Positions 8,565 through 16,847 of a stretch of 64,000 bases of DNA are shown one piece after another (positions within the stretch are counted from its first letter, which is position 1; each line of letters starts with the position of its first letter). Source of the stretch: Pacificimonas aurantium. GTDB taxonomy: Bacteria > Pseudomonadota > Alphaproteobacteria > Sphingomonadales > Sphingomonadaceae. Below the pieces are notes generated by a model that was given only the letters and a program-made list of their open reading frames with translations, had not been told where the DNA came from and ran no database searches. The position numbers and the translations under genes are program-made. Location of the stretch: assembly GCF_020092905.1 (NCBI RefSeq), contig NZ_JAGSGB010000002.1, positions 1,218,501 through 1,282,500 on the forward strand. Direction: 5' to 3'.

Positions 8565-9821
8565 ATGAGTGATGAGTTGAGGGCCGCCCGCGACCGGATG
8601 TACCGGGCCGCAGAATATTTCGACGTTGCGGACGAACTTGTCGAGCGGCTCGATTATCCGTCGGAGACGCTGGCGGCATCCATACCGCTGCGCTGCGACG
8701 ACGGGACCCTCCTGCAACTGAAGGCCTGGCGCTGCCGCTACAACTCGACGCTTGGTCCGACAAAGGGCGGTGTACGCTTTCATCAGTCCGTCTGCCTCGG
8801 CGAAGTCCAGACGCTCGCTTTCCTGATGACGATGAAGTGCGCGCTGATGGGCCTTCCCTTCGGGGGCGGCAAAGGCGGCGTTCATGTCGACGCAAGCGGC
8901 CTGTCGGCGATGGAAAAAGAACGCCTGACGAGAGGCTATGTGCGCGCCTTTGCCCGTATCCTGGGCCCCGAACGCGACATCCCCGCACCGGATGTCGCGA
9001 CAGGCGAGCAGGAGATGGCCTGGATGGCGAGCGAATACAGCGAACTCGAAGGCAGGATCCTGCCGGGAGCGTTTACGGGCAAGCCGGTCGTCCTGGGCGG
9101 GGCGCGCGGCCGCACTGCCGCCACTGGCCGCGGAGCATTGATCGCGCTGGAAGAGATGCGGCCGAAGCTCGACCTGCCGAACGGCGGTCTGAAGATCGCG
9201 CTTCAGGGCCTCGGCAATGCCGGAATCTGGTTCGCAAAGAGCGCCGTCGAGGCCGGCCACCGGATCGTTGCCGCGTCGGACAGCTCCGGCATGGTCTCGG
9301 ACCCCGATGGCCTCGACATCGAGACCATCGCGAAGCTTAAAGCCGAGGGAAATCACCTGTCCGACCTGGACGGCGCGGATCTTTCCGATGGCGCGGATAT
9401 CGTTTCGGCGGATTGCGACGTGCTTGCTCTCGCCGCCTTGGGCGGGGTCATCACCTCGGAAAACGCCGATCAGGTCGACGCCCCCGTGATTCTGGAAATT
9501 GCCAACATCCCGATCCTGCCCGAAGCCGATGAAACCCTGCGTAACAAGGGTATCGAGGTGGTGCCCGACATCCTCGCCAACGGCGGGGGCGTCACCGTCA
9601 GTCACGCCGAATGGGTCCAGAACCGGGAAGGCCTGAGCTGGAGCGAAGAGCGCGTCGACGACTATCTCGAATCGCAGATGAAGAAGGCCACTTGCCGAAC
9701 TAGCGAAGCAATGGATGCGCAGCATGTCGACATGCGGACGGCGGCTTATGGCGCGGCCATGGTCCGCTTGTGCGAGGCAATCAGCGTATCGGGAACGGCG
9801 GAGGATTTCGCCCCCGCTTGA
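8565..9821 (+). CDS. Glu/Leu/Phe/Val dehydrogenase (probable glutamate dehydrogenase)
   Basis: The 418-residue protein has the two-domain amino-acid dehydrogenase architecture. N-terminal substrate domain: PTKGGVRFH, then LPFGGGKGGV with the catalytic Lys at about 103, then RDIPAPDV with the catalytic Asp near 143. C-terminal Rossmann domain: LQGLGNAGIWFAK, followed by VAASDSSGMV. Reversible oxidative deamination of glutamate to 2-oxoglutarate and ammonia is the most likely activity. Specificity between Glu and branched or aromatic substrates cannot be settled by eye, but the size and the KGGVRFH context are commonest in NAD(P)-dependent GluDH. The ATG at 8565 has no close competitor. Confidence 0.92.
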   Translation: MSDELRAARDRMYRAAEYFDVADELVERLDYPSETLAASIPLRCDDGTLLQLKAWRCRYNSTLGPTKGGVRFHQSVCLGEVQTLAFLMTMKCALMGLPFGGGKGGVHVDASGLSAMEKERLTRGYVRAFARILGPERDIPAPDVATGEQEMAWMASEYSELEGRILPGAFTGKPVVLGGARGRTAATGRGALIALEEMRPKLDLPNGGLKIALQGLGNAGIWFAKSAVEAGHRIVAASDSSGMVSDPDGLDIETIAKLKAEGNHLSDLDGADLSDGADIVSADCDVLALAALGGVITSENADQVDAPVILEIANIPILPEADETLRNKGIEVVPDILANGGGVTVSHAEWVQNREGLSWSEERVDDYLESQMKKATCRTSEAMDAQHVDMRTAAYGAAMVRLCEAISVSGTAEDFAPA

Positions 9822-9851
9822 GCCACTGACAAAAGGCGATAGGACGACCCC

Positions 9852-10511
9852 ATGACCTTCGACCTGAACCTCTTCCTCATTTATGCCCTGCCCGGTTTCC
9901 TGATCGGGTTGCTGCTCGGTTATCTCCTGTTCAACGGCTCCCGGGCGCGCGCGACCCTGCGCGAGAAGCTGGGAGAACGCGAGGCCGCCCTGCGTGTCGC
10001 CGAAGAGCGGCAGCAGACCCTGGAACAGGATGTCGCGATGGCCCGCGATCAGGTGAAACCGCTGGCCGACGAAGTCGACAAGCTACGTGCCGAGACCTCG
10101 CGCCTGAAGGCACGGGCCACGAAAACCGCCGAGCCTTCGAGCGAACCGGTGGCCGCGGCTGCGGCAGTACCGGCCCCGCCGCCCTCGGCCCCGGCAGACG
10201 GCCCGCGGGCCTTCCAGCCGGATGGGAAGTTGCCGACCTTCCTTCCGGAACGCCCCGCGGAACCGGATGACCTCTCCCTCCTAAAGGGCGTCGGACCAAA
10301 GCTGGAACAGACGTTTCACGATGTCGGCGTGTGGTACTTCGCGCAGATTGCCGGCTGGACGGACGAGGAGCTGGCCGAGGTCGATGCCAAGCTGGGCAAC
10401 TTCAAAGGTCGCATCGCAAGAGACAAGCTGCGGGAGCAGGCCGAACTGCTCGCCGCAGGACGGGTGACCGAATATGAAGCGCGCTTCGGCAAGCTGGGCC
10501 CCGCCAAATGA
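9852..10511 (+). CDS. Membrane-anchored helix-hairpin-helix protein (COG3743-like)
   Basis: The protein has 219 residues. An N-terminal transmembrane helix (about residues 7-28, LIYALPGFLIGLLLGYLLF) leads into a charged coiled coil (about 35-95), a proline/alanine-rich linker and a C-terminal helix-hairpin-helix domain. The HhH signature is LLKGVGPKLEQTFHDVGVW near residue 143, followed by YFAQIAGWTDEELAEVDAKL. Such proteins are annotated as predicted flap-endonuclease-1-like 5' nucleases (COG3743) and are often found near NADH dehydrogenase or ribosomal genes, but no activity is established here. The stop overlaps the start of the next gene (ATGA), implying translational coupling. Confidence 0.85.
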   Translation: MTFDLNLFLIYALPGFLIGLLLGYLLFNGSRARATLREKLGEREAALRVAEERQQTLEQDVAMARDQVKPLADEVDKLRAETSRLKARATKTAEPSSEPVAAAAAVPAPPPSAPADGPRAFQPDGKLPTFLPERPAEPDDLSLLKGVGPKLEQTFHDVGVWYFAQIAGWTDEELAEVDAKLGNFKGRIARDKLREQAELLAAGRVTEYEARFGKLGPAK

Positions 10512-10936
10512 TCCGGCCGTGCAGGCTTCCCCTTTCGGTAGCGGCATTGCCGGTCCTTGTCCTGCTCGCAGCCTGCGAGCCGGATCCCCGGACGGCCGCG
10601 CCCGCCGAAGACCAGGCCGAAGAGCAAGAGGACGCCCTGCCGCCGCCGCCGAAGGACCCGCGCCGCTTCATCGGTCGCTGGGCGCGGTCGGACGACCAGT
10701 GCACCACGGACTGGTGGCGCTTCTGGGCGGACGAGCTGCGCACCGCCACCGAAGGGCTGCGCTGCGATATCCTGCCGCCCGACGCGAGCTTTTCGGATAC
10801 CGAACTCAGAACGCTTTGCCGGACCCGGGAGGGCGGTGTCCGCGAAACCTGGAATATCGAATATGGCGAGGATGCGGAAACGATGACGATCACCGGTGAA
10901 GAGGGACAGACGGTCAACCTGGTGAAGTGCGCATGA
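10508..10936 (+). CDS. Putative lipoprotein of unknown function
   Basis: The 142-residue product has a lipoprotein signal peptide: MIRPCRLPLSVAALPVLVLL followed by the lipobox AAC, with Cys23 as the lipidated residue. The following Glu rather than Asp at +2 suggests outer-membrane sorting. A short acidic, proline-rich linker (about 25-50) precedes a small domain beginning PRRFIGRWARSDDQCTTDWW, with cysteines at about 64, 83 and 99. The GRWA...C..W pattern suggests a compact secreted domain of the kind seen in hypothetical alphaproteobacterial proteins, but I cannot name a family. It overlaps its neighbours by ATGA at both ends, so it lies in a tightly coupled three-gene unit. Confidence 0.8.
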   Translation: MIRPCRLPLSVAALPVLVLLAACEPDPRTAAPAEDQAEEQEDALPPPPKDPRRFIGRWARSDDQCTTDWWRFWADELRTATEGLRCDILPPDASFSDTELRTLCRTREGGVRETWNIEYGEDAETMTITGEEGQTVNLVKCA

Positions 10937-11568
10937 AGCTTTATCACTGCCAAGGCGCGCGGTCGTTCCGGCCGCTCTGGACCCTAGAGGAACTGGGCAT
11001 CGACTATGACCTTGAGGTCATGCCCTTCCCGCCGCGCTTCAAGCAGGAGGGGTATCTCGACATCAACCCTCTCGGAACGGTGCCGACCCTGGTGGACGAA
11101 GATACCGTTCTCACCGAAAGCGTCGCGATCTGCCATTACCTCGTGGAGACGAACATCGGCACCACGCTCGGCATGAAGCCGACCGAGGCGGACTATGGCA
11201 CCTACCTCAACTTCCTGTACCAGTCGGATGCGACCCTGACGTTCCCGCAGACCCTGTTCCTGCGCTACAAAGTGTTCGAGACCGAGCGCAATCTGGGTCA
11301 GGCGGGCGACGACTATGTACAGTGGTTCTTCTCGCGCCTCAGGGCCGTGGCAAGGATGATGGGCGACCGGGAATTCGTTGCCGGCGACCGCTTCACCATC
11401 GCCGACATTTGCTTCTCTTATGCCCTTAAGCTGGCGGCGCAGCTGGAACTGGGTGAGTTTCCGGAGAATGTGGCGGCCTATTGGGAGCGCATGAGTGCCC
11501 GGGACGGCTATAAGCGCGCGATCGCCAAGGAAACGCCTGAAAAGAAGAAGAAGAAGAAGGACGGCTAG
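10933..11568 (+). CDS. Glutathione S-transferase family protein
   Basis: The 211-residue protein has a thioredoxin-like N-terminal domain (MKLYHCQGARSFRPLWTLEE, with the cis-Pro region GTVPTLVDEDTVLTESVAI near residues 57-75). An all-helical C-terminal domain includes the N-capping box FTIADICFSYALK at about 157. It probably binds glutathione; the substrate is unknown. The ATG at 10933 overlaps the previous stop as ATGA and is preferred over the in-frame GTG at 10927. The C-terminus ends in a run of six lysines (PEKKKKKKDG) encoded by a short GAA/AAG repeat, which is unusual for the family and may be prone to length change by slippage. Confidence 0.9.
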   Translation: MKLYHCQGARSFRPLWTLEELGIDYDLEVMPFPPRFKQEGYLDINPLGTVPTLVDEDTVLTESVAICHYLVETNIGTTLGMKPTEADYGTYLNFLYQSDATLTFPQTLFLRYKVFETERNLGQAGDDYVQWFFSRLRAVARMMGDREFVAGDRFTIADICFSYALKLAAQLELGEFPENVAAYWERMSARDGYKRAIAKETPEKKKKKKDG

Positions 11569-11610
11569 ACCGCCGCGGGCGGGCAGCGTTTGCGACGTGA
11601 CGACCGCCCC

Positions 11611-12228
11611 TCAGAACACGTCCGTGTTATAGCTGTACCACATGAGGATCGCGGCTGCGCCGCGAAACGGGCGCCATGGCTCGGCAAGTTCGCGCGCCTG
11701 CTTTGCGGTGGGCCGTTCGGCGAGGTCGTGGATACGGCCGGTCTCGACCTGGACGGCGAGGTCCCCGGCGGGCCAGATATCCCGCCGCCCCTCCGCGAAC
11801 AGTAAGTAGATCTCCGCCGACCACCGCCCGATACCCTTCACCGCCGTCAGCCGCGCAATCGCCTCCTCGTCATCTTCCGGAAGCTCGGACAGCGACAGAG
11901 CCCCATCGCCCACGAGCGATGCAAGGCTTTGCGAATAAGCGACCTTCTGGCGCGAGAGGCCTGCGGCGCGCAACTCGTCGAAGCTGAGAGCCGAGAGCGC
12001 AAGGGGATCCTCGATCCAGCCGACGGCAGCGGAAAGCTTGTCCCAGATACTGGCGGCCGCCTTCACACTGACCTGCTGCCCGACGATCGTTCGCAGGAGC
12101 GTCTCGTAACCCGCCGGACGAATCCGCGGTTCGGGATAGCCCACGCGCTCGATCGTCCGGGCAATGGGCGGCGATATCGCCGCGAGCCGGTCCAGGTCCG
12201 AAATCAGCTGTTCACGCGTCAGGCCCAT
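11611..12228 (-). CDS. DNA-3-methyladenine glycosylase II family (HhH-GPD)
   Basis: This 205-residue base-excision repair glycosylase lacks the N-terminal AlkA domain and has only the HhH-GPD core, as in many short AlkA-like enzymes. Visible features are LLRTIVGQQVSVKAAASIWD (residues 44-63), the helix-hairpin-helix AVKGIGRWSAEI (129-140) and the catalytic Asp156 in WPAGDLAVQ. It should remove alkylated purines such as 3-methyladenine from DNA. It is convergent with the GST gene and divergent from the ferredoxin gene, with about 100 bases between the latter start codons. Confidence 0.92.
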   Translation of the reverse strand: MGLTREQLISDLDRLAAISPPIARTIERVGYPEPRIRPAGYETLLRTIVGQQVSVKAAASIWDKLSAAVGWIEDPLALSALSFDELRAAGLSRQKVAYSQSLASLVGDGALSLSELPEDDEEAIARLTAVKGIGRWSAEIYLLFAEGRRDIWPAGDLAVQVETGRIHDLAERPTAKQARELAEPWRPFRGAAAILMWYSYNTDVF

Positions 12229-12329
12229 GAGGGGACCCCTTCCTTTTTGACAGTGGAATCGCGAACGTTATTAGCGTGGGCGCTGCCAAAGCGAACGGCG
12301 CATCCGCGCCCCAGGGAGGAAATCTGTCG

Positions 12330-12647
12330 ATGCCGAAGCTTACCGTTCTCACCCGTGATGGAGACGCCCGGACCGTGGATGCGGAAACCGGCCTGAGCGT
12401 GATGGAGAATATTCGCGACAACGGCTTCGACGAGCTGCTGGCCTTGTGCGGCGGGTGCTGTTCGTGCGCGACGTGCCATGTGCATGTCGACGACGACTGG
12501 ATCAACAAGGTGGGCCCGCCGAACGACGACGAGGACGATCTGCTGGAATCCTCCGATCACAAGAATGAGAATAGCCGCCTCAGCTGTCAGATCGAAATGA
12601 CCGACGATCTGGACGGTCTGACGGTTCAGATCGCCCCCGAAGACTGA
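12330..12647 (+). CDS. [2Fe-2S] ferredoxin, adrenodoxin type
   Basis: The 105-residue electron carrier has cluster ligands Cys40, Cys46, Cys49 and Cys86 with the spacing C-x5-C-x2-C...C that defines vertebrate/adrenodoxin-type bacterial ferredoxins. The motif is CGGCCSCATCHVHV, with the last ligand in SRLSCQI. It probably serves a cytochrome P450, a Rieske oxygenase or Fe-S assembly; no such partner lies in this window. The ATG at 12330 is preceded by AGGGAGGA at a spacing of nine bases, which decides the start over the in-frame ATG at 12276. A hairpin terminator follows at 12664. Confidence 0.95.
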   Translation: MPKLTVLTRDGDARTVDAETGLSVMENIRDNGFDELLALCGGCCSCATCHVHVDDDWINKVGPPNDDEDDLLESSDHKNENSRLSCQIEMTDDLDGLTVQIAPED

Positions 12648-12663
12648 AAGAGCCCGGCGCGGC

Positions 12664-12700
12664 GCCGGCGCTGGCGTTAACGCGCCGGCATCCCTTTTCT
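12664..12700 (+). terminator. Hairpin terminator after the ferredoxin gene
   Basis: GCCGGCGC at 12664-12671 pairs perfectly with GCGCCGGC at 12682-12689 across a ten-base loop. It is followed by ATCCCTTTTCTT. It lies 17 bases past the ferredoxin stop and just ahead of the histidine kinase gene, so it probably separates the two units. Confidence 0.6.
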
Positions 12701-12736
12701 TGGCTGTTAGGCGTTTAGCCTGCTATCCGGACAGTC

Positions 12737-13840
12737 ATGGAGCCGGACGCAGACCGAACGCCGAGTTTTTTCTCAGACAAGGAGCGTGCGTTCTGGCTGC
12801 TGCAATGCGGCGGCTGGGCGGCCTATTTCGTCGTCCGCACGCTGGGCGGGCTGGCCAACTCCATGGGTCTGTCCTTCGTCATTCCCACGGCCATCGTAAC
12901 CCTGACGGGCTTTTCCATCACCCTGCTCCTCAGCGCGGGGTTCCGGCGCATCATCCGCATGAAGCCGGTCTATGTATGGAGCCTGACGCTCCTTCTCCTC
13001 ATCCCCTCGGCCGCTCTATTCTCGATCCTGGAGGTCTGGGCGCATTCGCGCTTCTACAATCCGACGTACCAGCCGGAGGGGCTGCAGTTCTTCGGCGCAA
13101 TATTGCTCGACATCAGCGTGCTCGGGGCCTGGTCCGGCCTCTACTACGGCATCAATTTCTACCTGCTGCTTTCGCGCCAGACCGAGCGGATGCTGACCGT
13201 CGCCGCGCAGGCGTCGGAAGCCAGCCTCGCCATGCTGCGCTATCAGGTGAATCCCCACTTCCTGTTCAACACCCTGAACAGCATCTCGACGCTGGTTCTT
13301 CTCAAGGAGAATGAGCGCGCGAATGCGATGCTGTCCCGCCTGTCGAGCTTCCTGCGCTATTCCCTGGCCGAAGAGCCGGGGTCGCAGGTTACGCTGGCGC
13401 AGGAGCTGGAAGCCCTGAAACTCTATTTCGATATCGAGCGGATGCGGTTCGAGGACCGGCTGCAGACGAATTTCTCCATCGAAGAGGAGGCCCAGCACGC
13501 CTGCGTGCCGTCCATGATCCTGCAACCCTTGGCTGAAAACGCGATCAAATATGCCGTCACGCCGCAGGAAGAGGGCGCCGAGATCACCGTATCGGCCCGC
13601 GTCTCGCAAGGGCGCCTGCTCATTCACGTCACCGATACCGGACCCGGATTAAAGGCCGACAAGCCGGCCTTTGTCGACGGCGCGGGCGTAGGCCTGAAGA
13701 ACATTCGCGACCGCCTGGCGCAGGCCTATGGGGAGCAATCGCGCTTCTCAATCGCTGATGGGCAGGACGGCGGCGTGGTAGCCGCCATCGAGATACCGTA
13801 TCAAACGAAACTGCCCGACTTGAAAGAAGCCGCAGAATGA
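12737..13840 (+). CDS. LytS-type sensor histidine kinase (His_kinase domain)
   Basis: The protein has 367 residues. It carries an N-terminal membrane domain of four hydrophobic segments (about residues 20-145), then the His_kinase domain with NPHFLFNTLNSISTLV, the phospho-accepting His being at about 174. An HATPase_c domain follows, with LAENAIKYAV (N box) and DTGPGLKAD and GVGLKNIRDRL (G boxes). This architecture (YehU/LytS/AlgZ-like) phosphorylates LytTR-type regulators. The stop overlaps the start of just such a regulator gene by ATGA, so the pair is a two-component system. The stimulus cannot be read from the membrane domain. Confidence 0.93.
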   Translation: MEPDADRTPSFFSDKERAFWLLQCGGWAAYFVVRTLGGLANSMGLSFVIPTAIVTLTGFSITLLLSAGFRRIIRMKPVYVWSLTLLLLIPSAALFSILEVWAHSRFYNPTYQPEGLQFFGAILLDISVLGAWSGLYYGINFYLLLSRQTERMLTVAAQASEASLAMLRYQVNPHFLFNTLNSISTLVLLKENERANAMLSRLSSFLRYSLAEEPGSQVTLAQELEALKLYFDIERMRFEDRLQTNFSIEEEAQHACVPSMILQPLAENAIKYAVTPQEEGAEITVSARVSQGRLLIHVTDTGPGLKADKPAFVDGAGVGLKNIRDRLAQAYGEQSRFSIADGQDGGVVAAIEIPYQTKLPDLKEAAE

Positions 13841-14637
13841 CGATCCGGACCATTCTCGTCGATGACGAACCCCTTGCGATCAAGGGTCTCGAAATGCGTC
13901 TGCAAGCCTTCGAGGATGTGGAAATCGTCGACCGCTGCGCAAATGGACGCGAGGCCATCAAGTCGATCAAGACGCACAAGCCCGATCTCGTCTTCCTCGA
14001 CATCCAGATGCCGGGTTTCGACGGCTTTTCGGTCATAGGGGCGCTGGCGGACATGGATCCGCCGTTATTCGTCATGGTCACGGCATATAACGAATATGCC
14101 GTGAAGGCCTTCGAAGCGCGCGCGGTCGACTATCTGATGAAACCGGTCGAGGAGGACCGGCTGGCCGAAACGATGGGCCGCATCCGTCGGCGCCTGTCGG
14201 AAAAGTCCGCCTCCACCGAGAAGGCGAAGCTGCAGGAGCTGCTGGAGGAAGTGGCGCCCGAAGCCGCCGAGCAGTTCGCCGAAGGCAGCTCCGCCTCCTC
14301 CGACGAGGACCGGTACGAGAAGCTTCTCAATATCAAGGATCGCGGGCAGATATTTCGCGTCGATATCGAAAGCATCGAGCGCATCGATGCCGCCGGCGAC
14401 TATATGTGCATCTATACCGGCGACAACACGCTGATCCTGCGCGAGACGATGAAAGACCTGGAAAAGCGCCTCGATCCGCGCATGTTTCAGCGGGTGCACC
14501 GCTCGACGATCGTTAATCTTGACCAGGTTCGCGAAGTGAAACCGCACACCAATGGCGAGAGCTTCCTCGTGCTAACGTCCGGCGCACAGGTGAAGGTCAG
14601 CCGGTCCTATCGAGAAGTGATCGCGCGCTTCCTCTAG
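13837..14637 (+). CDS. LytTR-family response regulator
   Basis: The 266-residue regulator pairs with the kinase immediately upstream (four-base overlap). The receiver domain (1-125) has the acidic pocket DDEP at 9-12, phospho-acceptor Asp55 in LVFLDIQMPG, Thr in MVTAYNEYAVKAFE and Lys in DYLMKPVEEDRL. A flexible acidic linker (about 126-160, rich in Glu and Ser) leads to a C-terminal LytTR DNA-binding domain with RVDIESIERIDAAGDYMCIY and FQRVHRSTIVNLDQVREVKP. LytTR regulators bind paired direct repeats. Target genes are not evident. It may be related to AlgR/BtsR-like signalling. Confidence 0.94.
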   Translation: MTIRTILVDDEPLAIKGLEMRLQAFEDVEIVDRCANGREAIKSIKTHKPDLVFLDIQMPGFDGFSVIGALADMDPPLFVMVTAYNEYAVKAFEARAVDYLMKPVEEDRLAETMGRIRRRLSEKSASTEKAKLQELLEEVAPEAAEQFAEGSSASSDEDRYEKLLNIKDRGQIFRVDIESIERIDAAGDYMCIYTGDNTLILRETMKDLEKRLDPRMFQRVHRSTIVNLDQVREVKPHTNGESFLVLTSGAQVKVSRSYREVIARFL

Positions 14638-14697
14638 CTCAGGAACTTTCCTCCCGTGGCAACCGCTCCTCTTCGGAAGAATGAAGGAGATGGGTTA

Positions 14698-15627
14698 ATG
14701 GCGTATCGCTTCCTTGCCAGCGATGCCTCGGTGGAAGCAGGGCTGCGCAGGATCGCCGGCGAACAGATCGACAAGGCCCTCGCGACGCTGCGCGACGGTA
14801 CGGAAGCTGAGGAGGAGAAGGTCCACGACCTGCGCAAGCGCTGCAAGAAGCTGCGCGGCCTGATCCGGATCGTCCGGCCGTCCTTCCCCGCCTATCAGGA
14901 GGAGAACGCCTTCTTCCGCGATCTTGCGAGATCGCTGTCGGACCTGCGCGATGCAAAGGTCATGCAGGATTGTTACGATCGCATCTGCAACGCCTACGAC
15001 GACGCGCTCGACCGCAGCGAGTTGGGCAGCGTCCGGCGCAACCTGACGGCCCGCCGCGACGATATCCGCGAAAGGCAGTCGCTGCAGGCGCGCCTTGCCG
15101 ATGCCGAGAGCGCCCTGACGGACGCTCGGGAGCGAGCGAAAAGCTGGTCTCTGGACGGCAGCGGCTGGGATGTCTTGACCGGTGGCCTTGCCAAAACCTA
15201 TTCGCGGGGCGTCAGCGCGATGGAGAAGGCGGAGGAAAATGCGGAACCCCGCCGCCTGCATGAATGGCGCAAACGCACGAAATATCACTGGTACCATATG
15301 AGGCTGCTGGAAGAAGTCTGGCCGCCGATGATGTCGGAGCGCGCCGACCAGGCGCATGCGCTGTCGGACGATCTGGGCGATCACCATGATCTCGCCCTTT
15401 TCGTCGACCTGCTGACGGAGGACGCGGGGCGCTACGGGCCGGTGGAAAAGGTGGACGTCCTGACTGGGCTGGCGGGCAAGTTGATGGCGAGGCTGGAGCG
15501 CACCGCCCTCGACCTCGGTCCGAAGCTCTATGCGGAGACCGAGGACGACCTCCTTGCCCGTATCGGCAGCTACTGGGAAAGCTGGCGCGAGGGCGCCCCC
15601 GACCGCAAGCTGGCCGCCACCGGCTGA
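14698..15627 (+). CDS. CHAD domain-containing protein (polyphosphate-binding)
   Basis: The 309-residue all-helical protein carries the CHAD hallmarks twice: VHDLRKRCKKLRGLIRIVRP (about 41-60) and LHEWRKRTKYHWYHMRLLEE (about 188-207). The LGDHHDLALF motif follows. CHAD domains bind polyphosphate through the conserved His, Arg and Lys residues and localise to polyP granules. The ATG at 14698 is preceded by GAAGGAGATGGGTTA, a good ribosome site, and replaces the in-frame codon at 14656. The next gene starts one base after this stop and encodes the CYTH domain that is normally fused to CHAD, so the two products probably act together on polyphosphate or tripolyphosphate. Confidence 0.92.
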   Translation: MAYRFLASDASVEAGLRRIAGEQIDKALATLRDGTEAEEEKVHDLRKRCKKLRGLIRIVRPSFPAYQEENAFFRDLARSLSDLRDAKVMQDCYDRICNAYDDALDRSELGSVRRNLTARRDDIRERQSLQARLADAESALTDARERAKSWSLDGSGWDVLTGGLAKTYSRGVSAMEKAEENAEPRRLHEWRKRTKYHWYHMRLLEEVWPPMMSERADQAHALSDDLGDHHDLALFVDLLTEDAGRYGPVEKVDVLTGLAGKLMARLERTALDLGPKLYAETEDDLLARIGSYWESWREGAPDRKLAATG

Positions 15628-15628
15628 A

Positions 15629-16087
15629 ATGGGACGGGAGATCGAGCGGAAGTTCCTCGCGGCCAGTGACGGCTGGCGCGCAGGCGCAGCGAGCACGATG
15701 CCGATCCGGCAGGCCTATTTCGACGCGGGCGGCGATTTGTCGATCCGGGTGCGCGTGCTGGGCGACGACGAGGCGGTGATCACCATCAAGGGCGGCGGCA
15801 AGAACACCGAGCGTTCAGAATTTGAATACCCCATACCTGTCGAGGATGCCGACGCGTTGATGGACCTCGCGCCCACAAACCCTATTCGCAAAACCCGGCA
15901 CAAGGTTCCCGTCGGCGGCTCGACATTCGAGGTGGACGAATTCCACGGTCGTCATTCCGGCCTGGTGATAGCCGAACTCGAACTCGAAGCGGCGGATGCC
16001 CCATTTCCGCGACCGGACTGGCTGGGTGAAGAAGTGACGGGTGACGAGCGCTACTACAACGCCGTGCTGGCCAGGAACGAGAGCTGA
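15629..16087 (+). CDS. CYTH domain protein (inorganic triphosphatase-like)
   Basis: The 152-residue single CYTH domain opens with the signature ExExK as EIERK at residues 4-8. Alternating acidic and basic residues line the triphosphate tunnel (RVRVLGDDEAVITIKGGGK, then RSEFEYPIP, then KTRHKVP and EVDEFHG). The family includes tripolyphosphatases, class IV adenylyl cyclases and thiamine triphosphatases. The stand-alone bacterial type next to CHAD is usually an inorganic tripolyphosphatase. The start follows the CHAD stop by one base, and the upstream in-frame codons overlap the CHAD gene without conservation. Confidence 0.92.
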   Translation: MGREIERKFLAASDGWRAGAASTMPIRQAYFDAGGDLSIRVRVLGDDEAVITIKGGGKNTERSEFEYPIPVEDADALMDLAPTNPIRKTRHKVPVGGSTFEVDEFHGRHSGLVIAELELEAADAPFPRPDWLGEEVTGDERYYNAVLARNES

Positions 16088-16102
16088 CCGAGCTAGACCC
16101 GA

Positions 16103-16831
16103 CTAGAGCGGCCGCGCTGCCCCGATATAATTCACCCGCTTGTCCGGCCCCAGCGCAAAGCCCGTACCCGGCGCGTAGTTGATCCCCCGGCAGTCGAAGA
16201 CGTCCAGATCGGCCAGTGCAAGTGCGGAGGTCAGTTCCTCCGGCGTCAGGAACCTGTCCCAGTCATGCGTGCCGCGCGGAAGCAGCTTCAGGACCCATTC
16301 GGCGCCCAGGATCATCACCCCGAAGCTCATCGCCGTGCGGTTGGGCGTCGAAAAAATTAGCAGGCCGCCGGGCTTCAGAAGAGCCCGCAGGCTTTTCAGA
16401 AACGCCGGAACGTCCAGAACATGCTCGACGACCTCCATGCAGGTGACAAGGTCGTAACGCCTATCCTCGCGTTCCAAGACGTCGGTCGTCGCGAGACGAT
16501 AGTCGATCTCCAGACCCTGGTCCGCTGCATGAGACCTTGCAACGTCGATCGAATCGGACGCGGCATCGATCGCCGTCACCTCGCCGCCCAGCCGGGCGAG
16601 ACATTCGGATAGAATGCCGCCGCCGCATCCGACATCCAGAACCTCGCACCCCTCTAGCCACCTGCGCGCGCTCGTATCGAGCTGCCACTCGGCGCCTGCG
16701 ACTTCGCAGATATATTTCAGGCGTACCGGATTCACCTGATGGAGCAGTGCAGAAGAGCCTTTGCGGTCCCACCATTCGGCGGCCATGCCGGAGAAGAGTT
16801 CGGCCTGGGCGGGATCGACGGTCGTACTCAT
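16103..16831 (-). CDS. ubiG: UbiG: 3-demethylubiquinol 3-O-methyltransferase / polyprenyl-6-hydroxyphenol methylase
   Basis: The 242-residue class I methyltransferase carries out both O-methylation steps of ubiquinone synthesis at the membrane surface. Typical features are the N-terminal FSGMAAEWWDRKGSSALLHQ, the segment VNPVRLKYI, the SAM loop VLDVGCGGGILSECLARLG, and the C-terminal region HDWDRFLTPEEL and GINYAPGTGFALG. The ATG at 16831 gives the standard start MSTTVDPAQAELFSGMA. It lies 16 bases downstream of the penicillin-acylase gene on the same strand and is convergent with the CYTH gene. Confidence 0.96.
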   Translation of the reverse strand: MSTTVDPAQAELFSGMAAEWWDRKGSSALLHQVNPVRLKYICEVAGAEWQLDTSARRWLEGCEVLDVGCGGGILSECLARLGGEVTAIDAASDSIDVARSHAADQGLEIDYRLATTDVLEREDRRYDLVTCMEVVEHVLDVPAFLKSLRALLKPGGLLIFSTPNRTAMSFGVMILGAEWVLKLLPRGTHDWDRFLTPEELTSALALADLDVFDCRGINYAPGTGFALGPDKRVNYIGAARPL

Positions 16832-16847
16832 CGGACTGTCTCCTTGG

